A stretch of 64,000 nucleotides of DNA, taken from JAICYJ01 sp038212095. Its GTDB lineage: Bacteria; Actinomycetota; Thermoleophilia; Gaiellales; JAICJC01. The notes under the pieces were generated by a model that was not told the origin of the DNA, searched no databases, and saw only the letters and a program-made list of their open reading frames with translations. The translations under genes were made by a program, and so were the position numbers. Shown here piece by piece: positions 16,555-26,198 of the stretch (position 1 is its first letter; the number at the start of each line of letters is the position of its first letter). The stretch lies in the NCBI GenBank assembly GCA_038212095.1, contig JBBQUW010000006.1:72496-136495 (forward strand), read 5' to 3'.

Positions 16555-17268
16555 CCAGTCCGTCACCCAGGCGAGGGGTTCTGAGGCGCTACAGAGATCT
16601 AATCCGCAGGCCAGCCGGTCGAGCAATTTCTACGACGAAACCCGGCGGGGGCACCCTGGTCGCAACGTGGGAGCAACGCCAAGTCCGGGTGCCCCTCGCG
16701 TCACGCATTCACGGGACTCCTGGCGCGCGCGCAACTCGGCGCCGGGTGGGGGTGACCCATTCGGGACGAGCGTGGGGAGTGACACTTTGGATGACACCCC
16801 AATCATGCTGAACGAAGAGCAGAAACGAGACTCGGCTATCCATGCGGCTTTGCGACGATAGGCCGTGAAGGGATCGAACCTTCGACCTTGGGATTAAAAG
16901 TCGCCGGTCGGTTGTGCCTCTCCATGTCGATCCGTGCCGAATGGTGGTTAGCCATGCGGGTTGCGCGGGTCCGGCGTACCGGCGGGTGCTGGCCTGTTTC
17001 GGGCTGTGGCGAGCCGTTCGTGAGCGCGCCGTGAGCGCTAACGTGCCTTTCGCGCCTGTGACACGAACACCTGAAGGTCCCGCGCTGCTTCCCCGACGGG
17101 GGCACCACCGGCCCGTCGTCCGCCACCGCGCGAGGAGATGGTGTCCGCGCAGTCACAGCCGTTTCTCGTCGGGCTGGCCCGATTCCACCACGTGCTGCGG
17201 GCGCACCTGCAGTCTGTGAAATCTGCGGCAGTGAAGAGATTTCGTTCCGTTTTCCGGAGCTCTGCGGT
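16555..17268. other. gene-poor stretch with tRNA-Lys fragment
   Basis: About 700 bases with no credible gene between the sigma factor and the Lrp regulator. Apart from the tRNA-Lys 3' fragment at 16860-16902 I see nothing I can name. It is the left boundary of the putative island that ends at the intact tRNA-Lys. Confidence 0.5.
16860..16902 (-). other. tRNA-Lys 3' fragment, candidate attachment site
   Basis: On the minus strand this is the 3' part of a tRNA-Lys(TTT), from the anticodon loop through the T-arm to the acceptor. It lacks the 5' half and is cut off at 16902. Its 20-base segment 16883-16902 is identical to 35616-35635 in the intact tRNA-Lys. The T-stem differs from the intact gene by paired changes (GAAGG/CCTTC here, GTAGG/CCTAC there), so both came from working tRNAs. 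Orientation and geometry match the displaced host end left when an element integrates into a tRNA gene. Confidence 0.75.
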
Positions 17269-17772
17269 ATGATCGCTGCGGATATGTCACTCGACTCTCT
17301 TGATCGTCAGCTGATTGCAGCCCTCAAGCTCGATGGCCGTATGAGCTACGCCGAGCTCGCTGGAAGGCTCGTAGTCAGCGAGGGCACGGTCAAGAACCGT
17401 CTGACCAAGCTGCTCACGTCGGGAGCGCTCGCGATCGTGCCGGTTATCGAGCCTGATCGTATTGGATATCGCCTGAACATCTGGATCGGGGTGCGCTGCT
17501 CGCCGGGGGCGGCCCGCCGGGTGGCCGACGAGCTCGCGGGATTCCATGCAATGCGCTACGCGGCGGCGTGCGCGGGGGTCTACGACGTGGTGTGCGAGGC
17601 GATATTCCTCTCACGGGCGGAGATGCTGGACTTCATGGAAACCGAGTTGCAGACGGTCGATGGGATCACGAGCGCGGACACGACGATGGTGCTCGGCATC
17701 GCCAAGACCGGCTGGGAGTGGGAGCTGCGCGAGGAAGACGTGCGAGTGCGGCGCCCGCGGGAGCGTTCCTGA
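17269..17772 (+). CDS. Lrp/AsnC-family transcriptional regulator
   Basis: A 167-residue regulator. ATG at 17269 with TCCGGAG 8 bases upstream. N-terminal HTH: LDSLDRQLIAALKLDGRMSYAELAGRLVVSEGTVKNRLTKLLTSGAL. C-terminal RAM (ferredoxin-like) ligand domain: IWIGVRCSPGAARRVADELAGF, YDVVCEAIFLSRAEMLDFME, the part that binds amino acids and sets oligomer state. Its stop overlaps the next ATG, so it is co-translated with an M24 peptidase and followed by a permease. It probably controls this peptide/amino-acid use operon in response to an amino acid. Confidence 0.9.
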   Translation: MIAADMSLDSLDRQLIAALKLDGRMSYAELAGRLVVSEGTVKNRLTKLLTSGALAIVPVIEPDRIGYRLNIWIGVRCSPGAARRVADELAGFHAMRYAAACAGVYDVVCEAIFLSRAEMLDFMETELQTVDGITSADTTMVLGIAKTGWEWELREEDVRVRRPRERS

Positions 17773-18917
17773 TGCTCGCCAGTGCCGCTGATATCTCCAA
17801 CGCTGAGATCACCCGGCGAGTGGACGCGCTCCAGGACGAATTGCGCGAGAGAGGGCTGGCGGCGGCGATCTGCTTTGGCGCCCACCGCGACTACTATCCG
17901 GCCGATCTGCGCTACTTCGCCCGGTGGTCATGCACCGACGAGGAGACGTCCTACGTGTTCGTGCCGGCCGAGGGCGAGACGACGTTGATCACCGACGCGG
18001 AGTGGGATCTCGAGCGCGCGCGGGTGGTGGCATGTGCCGGGGCGATCGTGCTCGACCCGACTCCCGCCGAAACGCTCGCACGGCTCGTGGGCGAGTACGC
18101 CTCGGCCGTCGGCCGGATCGGGATCAGCGGCTTCGCCGGCTTGCCCGCCAACGTCTACGTCGCGCTTTCGACCGCCCACCCCGGGGTGCGGTTTGAGGAT
18201 GTTTCGGGGGCCGTGACCAGCCTGCGGCTCGTGAAGTCGCCAGCCGAGATCGCGCTGATCCGTGAGGCGGCGCGGATCTCGGACATCGGCATGCAGGCGG
18301 GAATCGACCAAATCCGGCCGGGCGTCCCCGAAGCAGTGGCGGCGGCGGCGGCGGAGCATGCCATCCGGGCCACTGGCGCCGAACTGTCGTTTGTGACCGT
18401 GATGGGCGCTGGCCCGCGCACCGCTCACGCGACCTTCTTCCCAACTGCGCGCGAGATGCAGGTGGGGGAGTTGGCGGTGCTCGACTGTGGCGCGCGAGTG
18501 GCCGGCTACCACGGCGACATGTGCCGGACGGTGTCTGTCGGTCCGCCAAGCGCCGATCAGCGCGCGATGCTCGAAGCGGTCTCGGCGGCGGTATCGGCGG
18601 CGGTCGAAGCGGCCTTGCCGGGAACCGCGGTCGGCGTGGTGACCCGGGCGGCCAAGAGTGCAGTGATTGCCGCGGGGTTCGGTGAGTATTGGTGGGGCTA
18701 CTACATGCCTCATGGCGCGGGCGTCGGCCAGCACGAGCCACCGCATGGCTTGGACGACGCGGACATGACTCTCACCGCCGGAATGGTGCTGTGCATCGAG
18801 CCCGGCATCGCGATCCCCGGAGTGGGAGCCGTAATTCTCGAGCAGATGATCCATGTCACGCCGCAAGGTGCGGAGGTGCTGAACGAGCTGCCGCTCGAGC
18901 TATGGAAGGACTCGTGA
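17772..18917 (+). CDS. M24-family Xaa-Pro peptidase-like protein
   Basis: A 381-residue creatinase/aminopeptidase-P fold enzyme. The N-terminal domain (to about 150) is creatinase-like, with FGAHRDYYPADLRYFARW. The pita-bread domain (about 155-381) keeps the metal ligands: Asp in VLDCGARVAGYHGDMCRT, a second Asp in the same stretch, His in MPHGAGVGQHEPPHG, Glu in LCIEPGI and Glu in VILEQMIHV. A dimetal hydrolase cutting Xaa-Pro dipeptides or a related amide is expected. ATG overlaps the Lrp stop by one base. The permease follows 21 bases later. The exact substrate is unknown; other members of the fold act on creatine or ectoine derivatives. Confidence 0.88.
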   Translation: MLASAADISNAEITRRVDALQDELRERGLAAAICFGAHRDYYPADLRYFARWSCTDEETSYVFVPAEGETTLITDAEWDLERARVVACAGAIVLDPTPAETLARLVGEYASAVGRIGISGFAGLPANVYVALSTAHPGVRFEDVSGAVTSLRLVKSPAEIALIREAARISDIGMQAGIDQIRPGVPEAVAAAAAEHAIRATGAELSFVTVMGAGPRTAHATFFPTAREMQVGELAVLDCGARVAGYHGDMCRTVSVGPPSADQRAMLEAVSAAVSAAVEAALPGTAVGVVTRAAKSAVIAAGFGEYWWGYYMPHGAGVGQHEPPHGLDDADMTLTAGMVLCIEPGIAIPGVGAVILEQMIHVTPQGAEVLNELPLELWKDS

Positions 18918-18938
18918 AACCGACTGGGAGGTACTCCG

Positions 18939-20477
18939 ATGACTGAACCGATCGATCACACGACTGAAATGGCGGTACGGGAGCGGCGGAAGCTGATTCG
19001 CAGCTTTGGTCGGCTGGACATGCTGCTGTTCCTTGTCTGCGCGATCGTCGGGCTCGACACCCTCGGCCAGGTCGCCAGCTTCGGGGCCCAGACGTTCACG
19101 TGGGTGGTCGTTTTGGGCATCGTATTCCTCCTGCCCTACGGCTTGGTGATGGCCGAACTGGGCACCGCCTTCCCCCAAGAGGGTGGTCAGTACGTGTGGA
19201 TGAAGCTGGCATGGGGCCGGTTCGCGGCAGGTATGGGGGCCGTGCTCTATTGGATCTCGAATCCGTTGTGGGTCGGTGGATCGCTCGCGTTCATCTCGGC
19301 CGCTGCATGGTCGGCCTACATCCATCCCATTGGCTCGCAGACGGCCGGTGACTACGCCTTCAAGCTGGTGTTCATCTGGTTGACAGTGTTCGTGGCCATC
19401 ATCGCCCTGCGACGGGGCAAGTGGATCCCCAACCTGGGCGGGATCGTGCGCGTCGGTGTCCTGGCGTTGTTCTCGCTCACCGTCGCGATCTACGCGATCG
19501 AGCACGGCGTGCACGGCTACGGCCTGCACGACTTTCGCCCGAGCTCGGCGGTCTTCATCGGATTGGTGCCGCTGCTGCTCTTCAACTACGTCGGATTCGA
19601 GCTGCAGAGCGGAGCCGCCGAGGAGATGGTGGACCCGGAGCGGGATGTGCCGATCGCCGTTGCCCGCGGTGGCGTTATCGCGATTCTCTGCTACCTGATT
19701 CCGATCTTCGGCATCGTCGCGGTGCTCCCGACCAACAAGGTGACCGGAATCGGCGGTTTCCTGGACGCGGTTGACGCGACCTTCACCGTGTACGGGTCGG
19801 CGCACCACTTCATGGTCGAGGCGATGGCGCTGATGTTCATCTTCGCGCTCGCAACGAGCGGCGCGGCTTGGATCATCGGCTCCGATCGGGTGCTGGCCGT
19901 GGCGGGCTACGACGGCGGCTTTGCGAGCTGGTTCGGAGTTTTCAACAATCGCCTCGGTACGCCGGTACGCGTGAACGTGCTATCGGGGATCGTCGCGACG
20001 GTGTTCATGATTGCAGCGCAAATGCTCAGCACCGGCTCGAACGCCAACACGTTCGTGGTGGTGCTGTACATGGCGACATCAACGGGCCTTCTGTCCTATG
20101 TCCTCATCTTCCCGGCGTTGATCAGGCTGCACTACTCCCACGGAGATGTTCCACGTCCCTACCGCGTACCTTTCGGGACTTTCGGGATCTGGCTCTGCGG
20201 TGGGATAACGCTGGCGTGGATCGTGCTCGGGTCGTGGATTGCGATCTTCCCCGACACGATCGAGAACCTCGTGGGCGCCGGCTACGACTTCCACGACTAC
20301 TGGGGCATCAGCCGGATGCGGTTCGAAACGTTCACGCTCGGCACGCTCGCCGTGATCGCCGTGATCGGGATCGTCGGCTACATGGCAGGAGCGAACGTTC
20401 GCCGAGCCCAGGTGGATGTTCCACTCGACGCCGGGGCCGGTGTGGTGCCCCCTACCGGCACGGTCACACAGACTTGA
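18939..20477 (+). CDS. APC-family amino acid permease
   Basis: A 512-residue membrane transporter with about 12 hydrophobic segments. Start ATG with GGGAGG 7 bases ahead. It carries the APC signature in helix 1 (LLFLVCAIVGLDTLGQVASFG, an unwound Gly-rich stretch where substrate binds), the conserved FPQEGGQYVWMKLAWGRFAAG after helix 2, and NYVGFELQSGAAEEMVDPERDVPIAV around helices 6-7. The C-terminal 30 residues are a Pro/Gly tail. As the third gene of the Lrp/M24 operon it probably imports the amino acid or dipeptide hydrolysed there. Confidence 0.9.
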   Translation: MTEPIDHTTEMAVRERRKLIRSFGRLDMLLFLVCAIVGLDTLGQVASFGAQTFTWVVVLGIVFLLPYGLVMAELGTAFPQEGGQYVWMKLAWGRFAAGMGAVLYWISNPLWVGGSLAFISAAAWSAYIHPIGSQTAGDYAFKLVFIWLTVFVAIIALRRGKWIPNLGGIVRVGVLALFSLTVAIYAIEHGVHGYGLHDFRPSSAVFIGLVPLLLFNYVGFELQSGAAEEMVDPERDVPIAVARGGVIAILCYLIPIFGIVAVLPTNKVTGIGGFLDAVDATFTVYGSAHHFMVEAMALMFIFALATSGAAWIIGSDRVLAVAGYDGGFASWFGVFNNRLGTPVRVNVLSGIVATVFMIAAQMLSTGSNANTFVVVLYMATSTGLLSYVLIFPALIRLHYSHGDVPRPYRVPFGTFGIWLCGGITLAWIVLGSWIAIFPDTIENLVGAGYDFHDYWGISRMRFETFTLGTLAVIAVIGIVGYMAGANVRRAQVDVPLDAGAGVVPPTGTVTQT

Positions 20478-20825
20478 CACACATGGAGCTTGGAGTAACC
20501 CGGCAGAGCAAGCAGATCTGACTGTGATCGCCAAGCGTCACGACGACCTCGCGACCTCGAGGTCGCCCCCATACGCCGCCAGCGGCCCGGTGATGAAGGC
20601 GCGGACCATCGAGTACATTTGATCGCCAGCTGCTCGTTTACCGTCAGCCGTCTTTCGCGCCTCGCGTGCAGGAGCGGGACGCTGGCAGTCAGGCCGGCCG
20701 CGCACGCAAGGCAGAACCGCGCGATGTCCGGATGCTCCCTGGCCACATGATCGACAGATGATCATGCGACGAGTGACTGATGCGCCCGACCAGGCCGGCA
20801 CCGGTCTGCCGCGCCGCGACCACCT
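20478..20825. other. intergenic stretch without recognised gene
   Basis: About 350 bases between the permease stop and the convergent M42 remnant. Reading frames here are short and without family features. I see no clear terminator hairpin. Confidence 0.5.
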
Positions 20826-21284
20826 TTAGGTGATCGGCGCTGTCACGCTCTCTAGGAATGACAGGATCAGGGTGACGGCGCCCTCAAGGTCGTCTAGGTT
20901 GACGCAGCCGGTTGCTGAGTGGATGTAGCGGGACGGGAGCGAGACGCAGCCGGCGAGCACTCCGTTGCCGCTCACCGAGATCGCCCAGGCGTCGGTCGCC
21001 CCTCCCATCAGCACTTCGCGCTGGTACTCGACGCCGGCCGCCATGGCCGCCTGCTCGAGCCTCGCGGTCAGACGCCGCGGCACGGCGTTGCCGATCATCG
21101 AGGCGGGTGCCCAGTCGAAGTACTTGATGGCCGGCCCACCGCCCAGCCTGATTGGCACACGGCCGAACTCTACCCCGGGCGTGTCGCCACACAGCGTCAC
21201 ATCGATGGCAGGCGGGGTCGCCGTGTTCGGTGTAACCAAGCCGTTTCCGTTCAAGTTTCTAGCGATGTATGCTGACGCAGGCAA
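20826..21284 (-). pseudogene. C-terminal remnant of M42 aminopeptidase
   Basis: A 152-residue frame that matches only the last 40% of M42 (glutamyl/tetrahedral) aminopeptidases, usually about 350 residues. Seen in order: VTLCGDTPGVEF, LGGGPAIKYFD, LEQAAMAAGVEYQREVLMGGATDAWAISVSGNGVLAGCVSLPSRYIHSATGCVNLDDLEGAV. The RYIHS metal-site motif and TDA are intact, but the N-terminal catalytic part (HxD, GxxDD..G) is missing, and the upstream DNA codes for an unrelated NTF2-like protein. So this is a 5'-truncated relic. It probably belonged to the peptide-use cluster. Confidence 0.8.
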
Positions 21285-21314
21285 ATGCGTGCTGACCGGG
21301 GCGGCTCAGCTGTT

Positions 21315-21716
21315 TCAGCTCAGTTGCGCAAGCAGCGACTCGAAGTCGGCGACCTGGCGAAGGTCGACGATCTTGCCGCCGACGATGCGCACAATTTCGA
21401 TCTCCGTGAACGCGACGCGCTTCCCGGTCGCGGGGCTGCCCATCAACTCCCCGTCATTGGTACCGGTCCAGGTGATACGAGCCGCGACCCACTCGCCGCT
21501 GGCGAACACCTCCACGATCTCGGCTCTGAGATCAGGAAAAGCTGCCCGAAATGCTGCGTTCGCCTCCCGGAGCCCAGCGACAGACGGCTCGAACGACGGT
21601 GACAATGTCGGTAGCGCCACAGCTGGATCAATCAACTGATCCACGACCTCGAACCGGCCGTCACATAGCCCCTCGATCAGCCGCCGGTACACCCGGATAT
21701 TCACAGACTCACCCAC
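21315..21716 (-). CDS. SnoaL/NTF2-like protein
   Basis: A 133-residue protein of the SnoaL-like ester-cyclase group in the NTF2 fold: VNIRVYRRLIEGLCDGRFEVVDQLIDPAVAL, LREANAAFRAAFPDLRAEIVEVFASGEWVAARITWTGTNDGEL, KRVAFTEIEIVRIVGGKIVDLRQVADFESLLAQLS. The Phe-Pro-Asp-Leu and W-T-G-T motifs are typical. Such proteins hydrolyse, isomerise or bind small cyclic molecules; the substrate cannot be told. It is divergent from the M55 gene. Confidence 0.8.
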   Translation of the reverse strand: MGESVNIRVYRRLIEGLCDGRFEVVDQLIDPAVALPTLSPSFEPSVAGLREANAAFRAAFPDLRAEIVEVFASGEWVAARITWTGTNDGELMGSPATGKRVAFTEIEIVRIVGGKIVDLRQVADFESLLAQLS

Positions 21717-21844
21717 GCGAGTCCGACCTTACACCTACGAACGGGCGGATTCCAGGTGCTAGCGCAACCCCCCCGCCAGAACGTACCTGCCGTCACTCAG
21801 GAACGCTCGTGTAGGCGGGCGTCGGCCCGTTATAATGTTGGCGA

Positions 21845-22816
21845 ATGGTCGTCGCAGTCAGCGTTGACATGGAGGGGGCGTCCCAGCTTCGGGGGGTGCG
21901 CGAGATCTGGGGCTGTCTTCCTGAATACTGGGATACCGGTAAGCCTCGGCTCGAGGCGGACGTGTTCGCGGCCTGCCAGGGGCTGCTCGCCGGCGGCGCG
22001 TCGGAGCTGGTCGTGCTCGACAACCATGGCGGCAATACCGTCAATGTGTCCCCAGAGGCGCTCCCGGAGGGCGCGCCTCTCGAAACGTGGCGCGACTTCG
22101 ACCTGCGCGATCACGGCGTGGACGCGACGTTCCAGGTGGGCTACCACCCTCGAGGTGGTGTCGATGGATTTCTGTCTCACACGTACGTTCCGGGGTTGCG
22201 GTTGAGGGTGAACGGCGAGCTGATCTCGGAGAGTCATGGTCGCGCGTGGGCGTCGGGTGTGCCGCTACTTGGCATCACCGGCAACGACCTCCACGGGCAG
22301 GCGATTGGGTCCCTCTCGGACACCCCCTACCTGGTCGTCCAGCGGTCTCTCGGCCGGAGTGCGATGGAGCCGCTCTGGAACGTCGAAGAGGGCCTCGAGG
22401 CGATTCGTGAGTTCGCCGAGCGATGCATGCGTGACACCGCCTCCGCGCCACCGATTCGCTCACCGACGGATGGGACGTTCGAGGCCAGCATGCCGAACGG
22501 TCACGAGGCGGTCGATCTGATGGAGGCTGCCGGCTGGGCCCGGACCGGCGACGTGACCTTCGAAGTCCACTTCAAGAAGTGGTCGGACGCACGAGAGCCG
22601 CTCACGGCCGCGATGAGCGCGGCCTTCGCCCCATTCGTCCCCTACTGGCTCGGCGGCTTCGACAGCGCCAAAGACGCGGCGGCGGCCGACCAGGAACGCG
22701 TCGCGCAACTGAGGCTGATTTTCGACGCCTGGGCGCAACAGTCGCAACCGCAATGGTGGGAAGAAAACGCCGACCCGCTCCCCCCAGACTCCGCGCAGGC
22801 CCTCCCGGCGCGCTGA
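21845..22816 (+). CDS. M55-family D-aminopeptidase (DppA-like)
   Basis: A 323-residue zinc peptidase of the DppA type. The N-terminal metal-binding motif is in VAVSVDMEGASQL (Asp-x-Glu-Gly). Next come LEADVFAACQGLLAGGASELVVLDNHGG (Asn-His-Gly), VGYHPRGG (His) and the nucleophile region GVPLLGITGNDLHGQA. Length is about 40 residues above B. subtilis DppA, through a C-terminal extension. M55 enzymes form decameric rings that cut D-amino-acid dipeptides from peptidoglycan turnover. With the M24, M42 remnant and permease nearby, this part looks like a peptide-scavenging cluster. ATG at 21845, weak SD. Confidence 0.88.
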   Translation: MVVAVSVDMEGASQLRGVREIWGCLPEYWDTGKPRLEADVFAACQGLLAGGASELVVLDNHGGNTVNVSPEALPEGAPLETWRDFDLRDHGVDATFQVGYHPRGGVDGFLSHTYVPGLRLRVNGELISESHGRAWASGVPLLGITGNDLHGQAIGSLSDTPYLVVQRSLGRSAMEPLWNVEEGLEAIREFAERCMRDTASAPPIRSPTDGTFEASMPNGHEAVDLMEAAGWARTGDVTFEVHFKKWSDAREPLTAAMSAAFAPFVPYWLGGFDSAKDAAAADQERVAQLRLIFDAWAQQSQPQWWEENADPLPPDSAQALPAR

Positions 22817-22983
22817 GGACGAGAATCGGGGCGAGCGGGCTCATGACCTGGCATTCGAAAACCGCGGAGCCTCCGTCGTTCGCTAGAGCAAATCTCAAGC
22901 GCGCGGGCCTCGGGGCCATTGCGAAACTCCGATGTGCGCGCACCGGTGTGACTGCTTTGATTTGCATGCCGACCGAACCCAAT

Positions 22984-23544
22984 CTAGGGCGAGCGCTGAA
23001 GGTGCCGCAGCAGCATGACATCGCGGATCAGGTTACGGCTGAGCCGCATCTCGTAGCGGGAAAGCTTGGAAAGGGTATCGCCGGCGCTTGCGCCTCTTGC
23101 AAAGGCTCTGCCGATCGCTGGGGCCCCCTTTTTGCGAGCCTGCTGAACATCTTCGAGCGTTGCTCGCCCATCTTCCGAGAGTCGCGCGTAGAAGGCAGCG
23201 GAGTCAGTCCATGCACTCTCTAGCCCTGCCAGCCGCTCGGCGTGGAACTCCCACAACAGGATTCCCGTCTCAATTCGGGCTACCCGTCGGAGCCGCCAGG
23301 CTTGGGAAACGATGCGATCCGCGATCTCTAATTCCAGCGACCCGCTGGGTCGCAAGTCGCTGTTTAGTGCGTCGGCAAACCGTCGGTAATCCTCGGCGTC
23401 CTCGTCGGGCATAAGCGGAATCTCCGTCCGAAATCCGTGACGAAGGCCGTTATAACGGCTTATCTCCTTGCCCTGACTTGTGCGTGGACCGGTTGAAAGC
23501 TGGGCGTTACGCTGGTTGGCTAGAATCTGCTTATCGCTTGACAT
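22984..23544 (-). CDS. hypothetical protein of the NAQxSTGPxT family
   Basis: A 186-residue protein, ATG ending 23544. The N-terminus holds ILANQRNAQLSTGPRTSQGK and then a Tyr-Asn-Gly-Leu-Arg-His-Gly motif, which recurs in proteins of unknown function in several soil phyla (N-A-x-x-STGP-x-T-x-x-GK, then N-x-x-x-HG). The rest is helical and charged (LELEIADRIVSQAWRLRRVARIETGIL). No known catalytic motif. It lies downstream of the satellite element's primase-helicase on the same strand and may be its cargo. Function unknown. Confidence 0.65.
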   Translation of the reverse strand: MSSDKQILANQRNAQLSTGPRTSQGKEISRYNGLRHGFRTEIPLMPDEDAEDYRRFADALNSDLRPSGSLELEIADRIVSQAWRLRRVARIETGILLWEFHAERLAGLESAWTDSAAFYARLSEDGRATLEDVQQARKKGAPAIGRAFARGASAGDTLSKLSRYEMRLSRNLIRDVMLLRHLQRSP

Positions 23545-23693
23545 GCTATTTTGGCTCCTGGTGCGCGCGCGCAACCCCGCGCGCAGTCTCGAACATCGGT
23601 GAAAACAATCTTTTCATTGTTCAAGTGGAATGAGATATAGAATCCCAAGCGTATCGATTTTACCCGCAGAACAGCGCGTTTGTGCGTCCCTGC

Positions 23694-24530
23694 TCACGTA
23701 TAGCTCACCGTCTGATAGGCAGTGCGCCGCATTGCCCGCTCGGCGCGAGCGCGGGTCGCGATCGACCCTGCAGATGCCATATGCTCCAGCTCGGCCGCGA
23801 TCGCCGGCGCAGCACGCCCCATAACGAGAAGAGCGCTCTGGCATTCGATGATATACAGCAACTCGTCAATCAGGCAATCACAGTCGGCATGATCTTCAGG
23901 GCCGGGCAGCTGGAGGGCCGAACGGTTGACGCACGATACTCGGTCGGGCTCGGGCATGTCTCTCTCCAATAAGTCGGCGGTGGTGTCGGTAGTGACGGGC
24001 GCAGGTGAAACTCTCCAGCCTACGCCGGAGTTGGTAGGGGTTTGACCCCCGGCCGCCACTGCCGTCACCGGCGTCACGTGTCGTTGCGGCTTCACTTCGG
24101 GCCGATCCCCTTCCAGACGCGGCGCTGTCCGACCCAGCGTCGCGCGGTGGCCACGCCGGCGGAGAGCCTGCGTGAAAGCGGCTTTCGAGACAGGATCAGC
24201 GCCCGCGGTGGCGCACCATCGAGTGTAGGTTGCAAGCAGGGCCTCGAGCCGGGCCTCTTTCCCCGGGCCTGTTACACAGGCCGCGTCCAAGAAGGCGCCG
24301 ACGCTATCCATCTCGGCGCGGTACTGCGCCGTTGCTGCCGTCACCGCGGCTGGCGGTAGAAGACCTTCACGCTGCCATGCCATACATCCCCTTACCGCCC
24401 AGGCCAAGACCCCCGGGGCCTCGCATGCAAGTTGGCGTCCGAGGGTGCGATCGCGCTGTGCCGGCGGAACCGAGTGTCGGAACGGGATGGTTTGGATCCG
24501 CCGCCAGATGGCATCGTCGCCACTTCGCAC
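23694..24530 (-). pseudogene. phage-type helicase, C-terminal piece (frameshifted)
   Basis: This frame continues the SF3-type helicase of the upstream frame. Read back across the shift near 24584 it gives EFQPQFKLWLATNHPPRVRS then GDDAIWRRIQTIPFRHSVPP, the sensor region of D5-type NTPases, followed by LACEAPGVLAWAVRGCMAWQREGL and a winged-helix-like end. Restoring one T in the run before 24584 (AATCCTT[T]GAATTC) joins it in frame to the preceding piece. The last 130 residues are element-specific and Pro/Thr-rich, with no known domain. Alone this piece lacks Walker motifs. Confidence 0.7.
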
Positions 24531-25222
24531 TCTAGGCGGATGGTTCGTCGCGAGCCATAGTTTGAATTGGGGCTGGAATTCAAAGGATTCACGGTATAAA
24601 ACCGCGCCGAGATAGTGTCTTCGCCGACCAGTCGTTTTACAAGTGTCTGGTCCAGTTCACTGTCAAGCCCTGCCTCTACCGCTGTTACCAGCCTTGAACC
24701 AGGCAGGCGCGCAAGGTCGTTACTCGGCTTGTCTCCGCGACTCGCCAGTATGGTTTGAACAGGGGTCTGCATGGCGTACTCACCAAGAACGGTTCTTAAG
24801 CACTCCAACAGCGTCGACTTGCCGTTTGCGCCTCGTCCCATGAGAATGAAAAGTACCTGCTCGCTGGTGTCGCCGGTAAGCGTGTAACCAATCGCGCGCT
24901 GCAGGTATGCGGTCAACTCCCCGTCGCCCTGGAACACTTTGTCGAGAAAGCCGATAAAAGCCGGACAGCGCGCTTTTTCATCGTAGTCCAAAGGCGTGAG
25001 CCGCGTAATCATGTCAGCGCGCCGATGCGGTTGAAGCTGCCCCGTCTCCAGGTTCAGCGTTCCGTTTCGGACGTTGAGCAGCATAGGGTCACGATCGAAG
25101 GCGGCCGGCGTCGCGACCACCGGCTCTTCGGTGGCCGCGACAGCGATCATGTTCTTTAATGCCGAGTAGCTCTCCGATCGGCGCGCGTGGCTGAGTAATT
25201 CCTTGCTAGACATGATCGGCAC
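24392..25222 (-). pseudogene. phage-type (D5) helicase, central piece
   Basis: Frame with the D5_N region (AFDRDPMLLNVRNGTLNLETGQLQPHRRADMITRLTPLDYD) and the SF3 helicase core: QVLFILMGRGANGKSTLLECLRTVLGEYA (Walker A), LPGSRLVTAVEAGLDSELDQTLVKRLVGEDTISARFYTVNP (Walker B region and motif C). Sense is lost after NPLN near 24584, where the frame moves by one base. Its start near 25213 has no SD and overlaps the prim-pol frame by 17 bases, so it once belonged to one long primase-helicase. Such proteins replicate phages, satellites and plasmids. Confidence 0.75.
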
Positions 25223-26198
25223 TTTCGCTGCTGATTGAGCGGGCCGTCAGCTTCGCTCGTTGGAGGACTATGCCGATTTCATCTCGACGCCACCGTCTCT
25301 CGTCCCAGTAGTACCATTCGTTGTAGTGGGTGACGTAGCGGAGATCCTGCCCGTGCCGGGCGACCAACCGTTCCGCGTTACCTGCATCCGTAAACGGGGC
25401 GCGCCCAAGCCCCGCCGGAAGATCCAACCATTCAGTTACGCTGCTCGCTGTCCCGTGGCCGATGATTGAAGCGAGGGTGGGAAAGCCGGTTGCCTCTAGA
25501 CCCTGTCGCAAGCGGTTGACCGTGCTCGAGACGGCTTTGTGTCTGTCCTTAAGATCGTCGTCCTGGGCCGCCTCCACAACCACGGCCACGAGCTCGCGGA
25601 CGCGCTCTTCGCCCCAGTCTGCGCGAAGAAGCATCCCGGCGAGGGCAAGAGTCGCATAGTGGCGACTGCCGGGCGCCGGCCACGCACGGGCCAGCAACGT
25701 GGCCGCGGCGACCATTCGCGTTGCCGCGTCGAGCTCCTGCGGCGACACCAGCGCGGGCTGCTCGTAGCGATGCCACGCGATCGCCTCGCCGCTGGGGTGG
25801 CGGCTGGGTGGGAAGACGGTCTGGGCTTTGTCGGTACGCATCTCCACCAGCATCACCCCCGTGGTGTCCTTGTAACCAACGTGGCGCGGAACCGGGGACG
25901 CGACGTAGAGACGGTGTGACCGCGGCCGACTGGGCCGCCCGAAGATCGAGCCGGTGGCCGGCAGGAAAGCGTCGGCGACGGTGATCGCTTCCGGCTGATC
26001 CAAGTCCACGTCAACGAGACCGCCCGACGCGCTCCCAAGTCGTACACCAATATTCATCGGCTCATGTTCTGAAAACGAGAACGGCACTTGGTTTGTAAGC
26101 TGCCACTCCGGTAGTAACGGCACCTTTTGTCCGGGCCGCACCGGAAGTGTCGACCACCCGCGTGCACCGTAACTGTAGTCGTACTCCAACGTGTTCAT
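25206..26198 (-). pseudogene. bifunctional primase-polymerase domain piece of the primase-helicase
   Basis: A 330-residue frame with an AEP prim-pol domain at residues 8-190 (ARGWSTLPVRPGQKVPLL, NIGVRLGSASGGLVDVDLD with the catalytic D-x-D, GRPSRPRSHRLYV, and the VEMR and VFPPSRHPSG motifs). Then come a helical primase-C-like part and the start of the helicase's D5_N region (DLRYVTHYNEWYYWDERRWRRDE). It runs out at 25206 just where the next frame resumes, so a one-base shift near 25215 splits one protein of about 900 residues. The ATG overlaps the stop of the HTH gene (4 bases). The prim-pol part may still be made alone. Confidence 0.72.
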
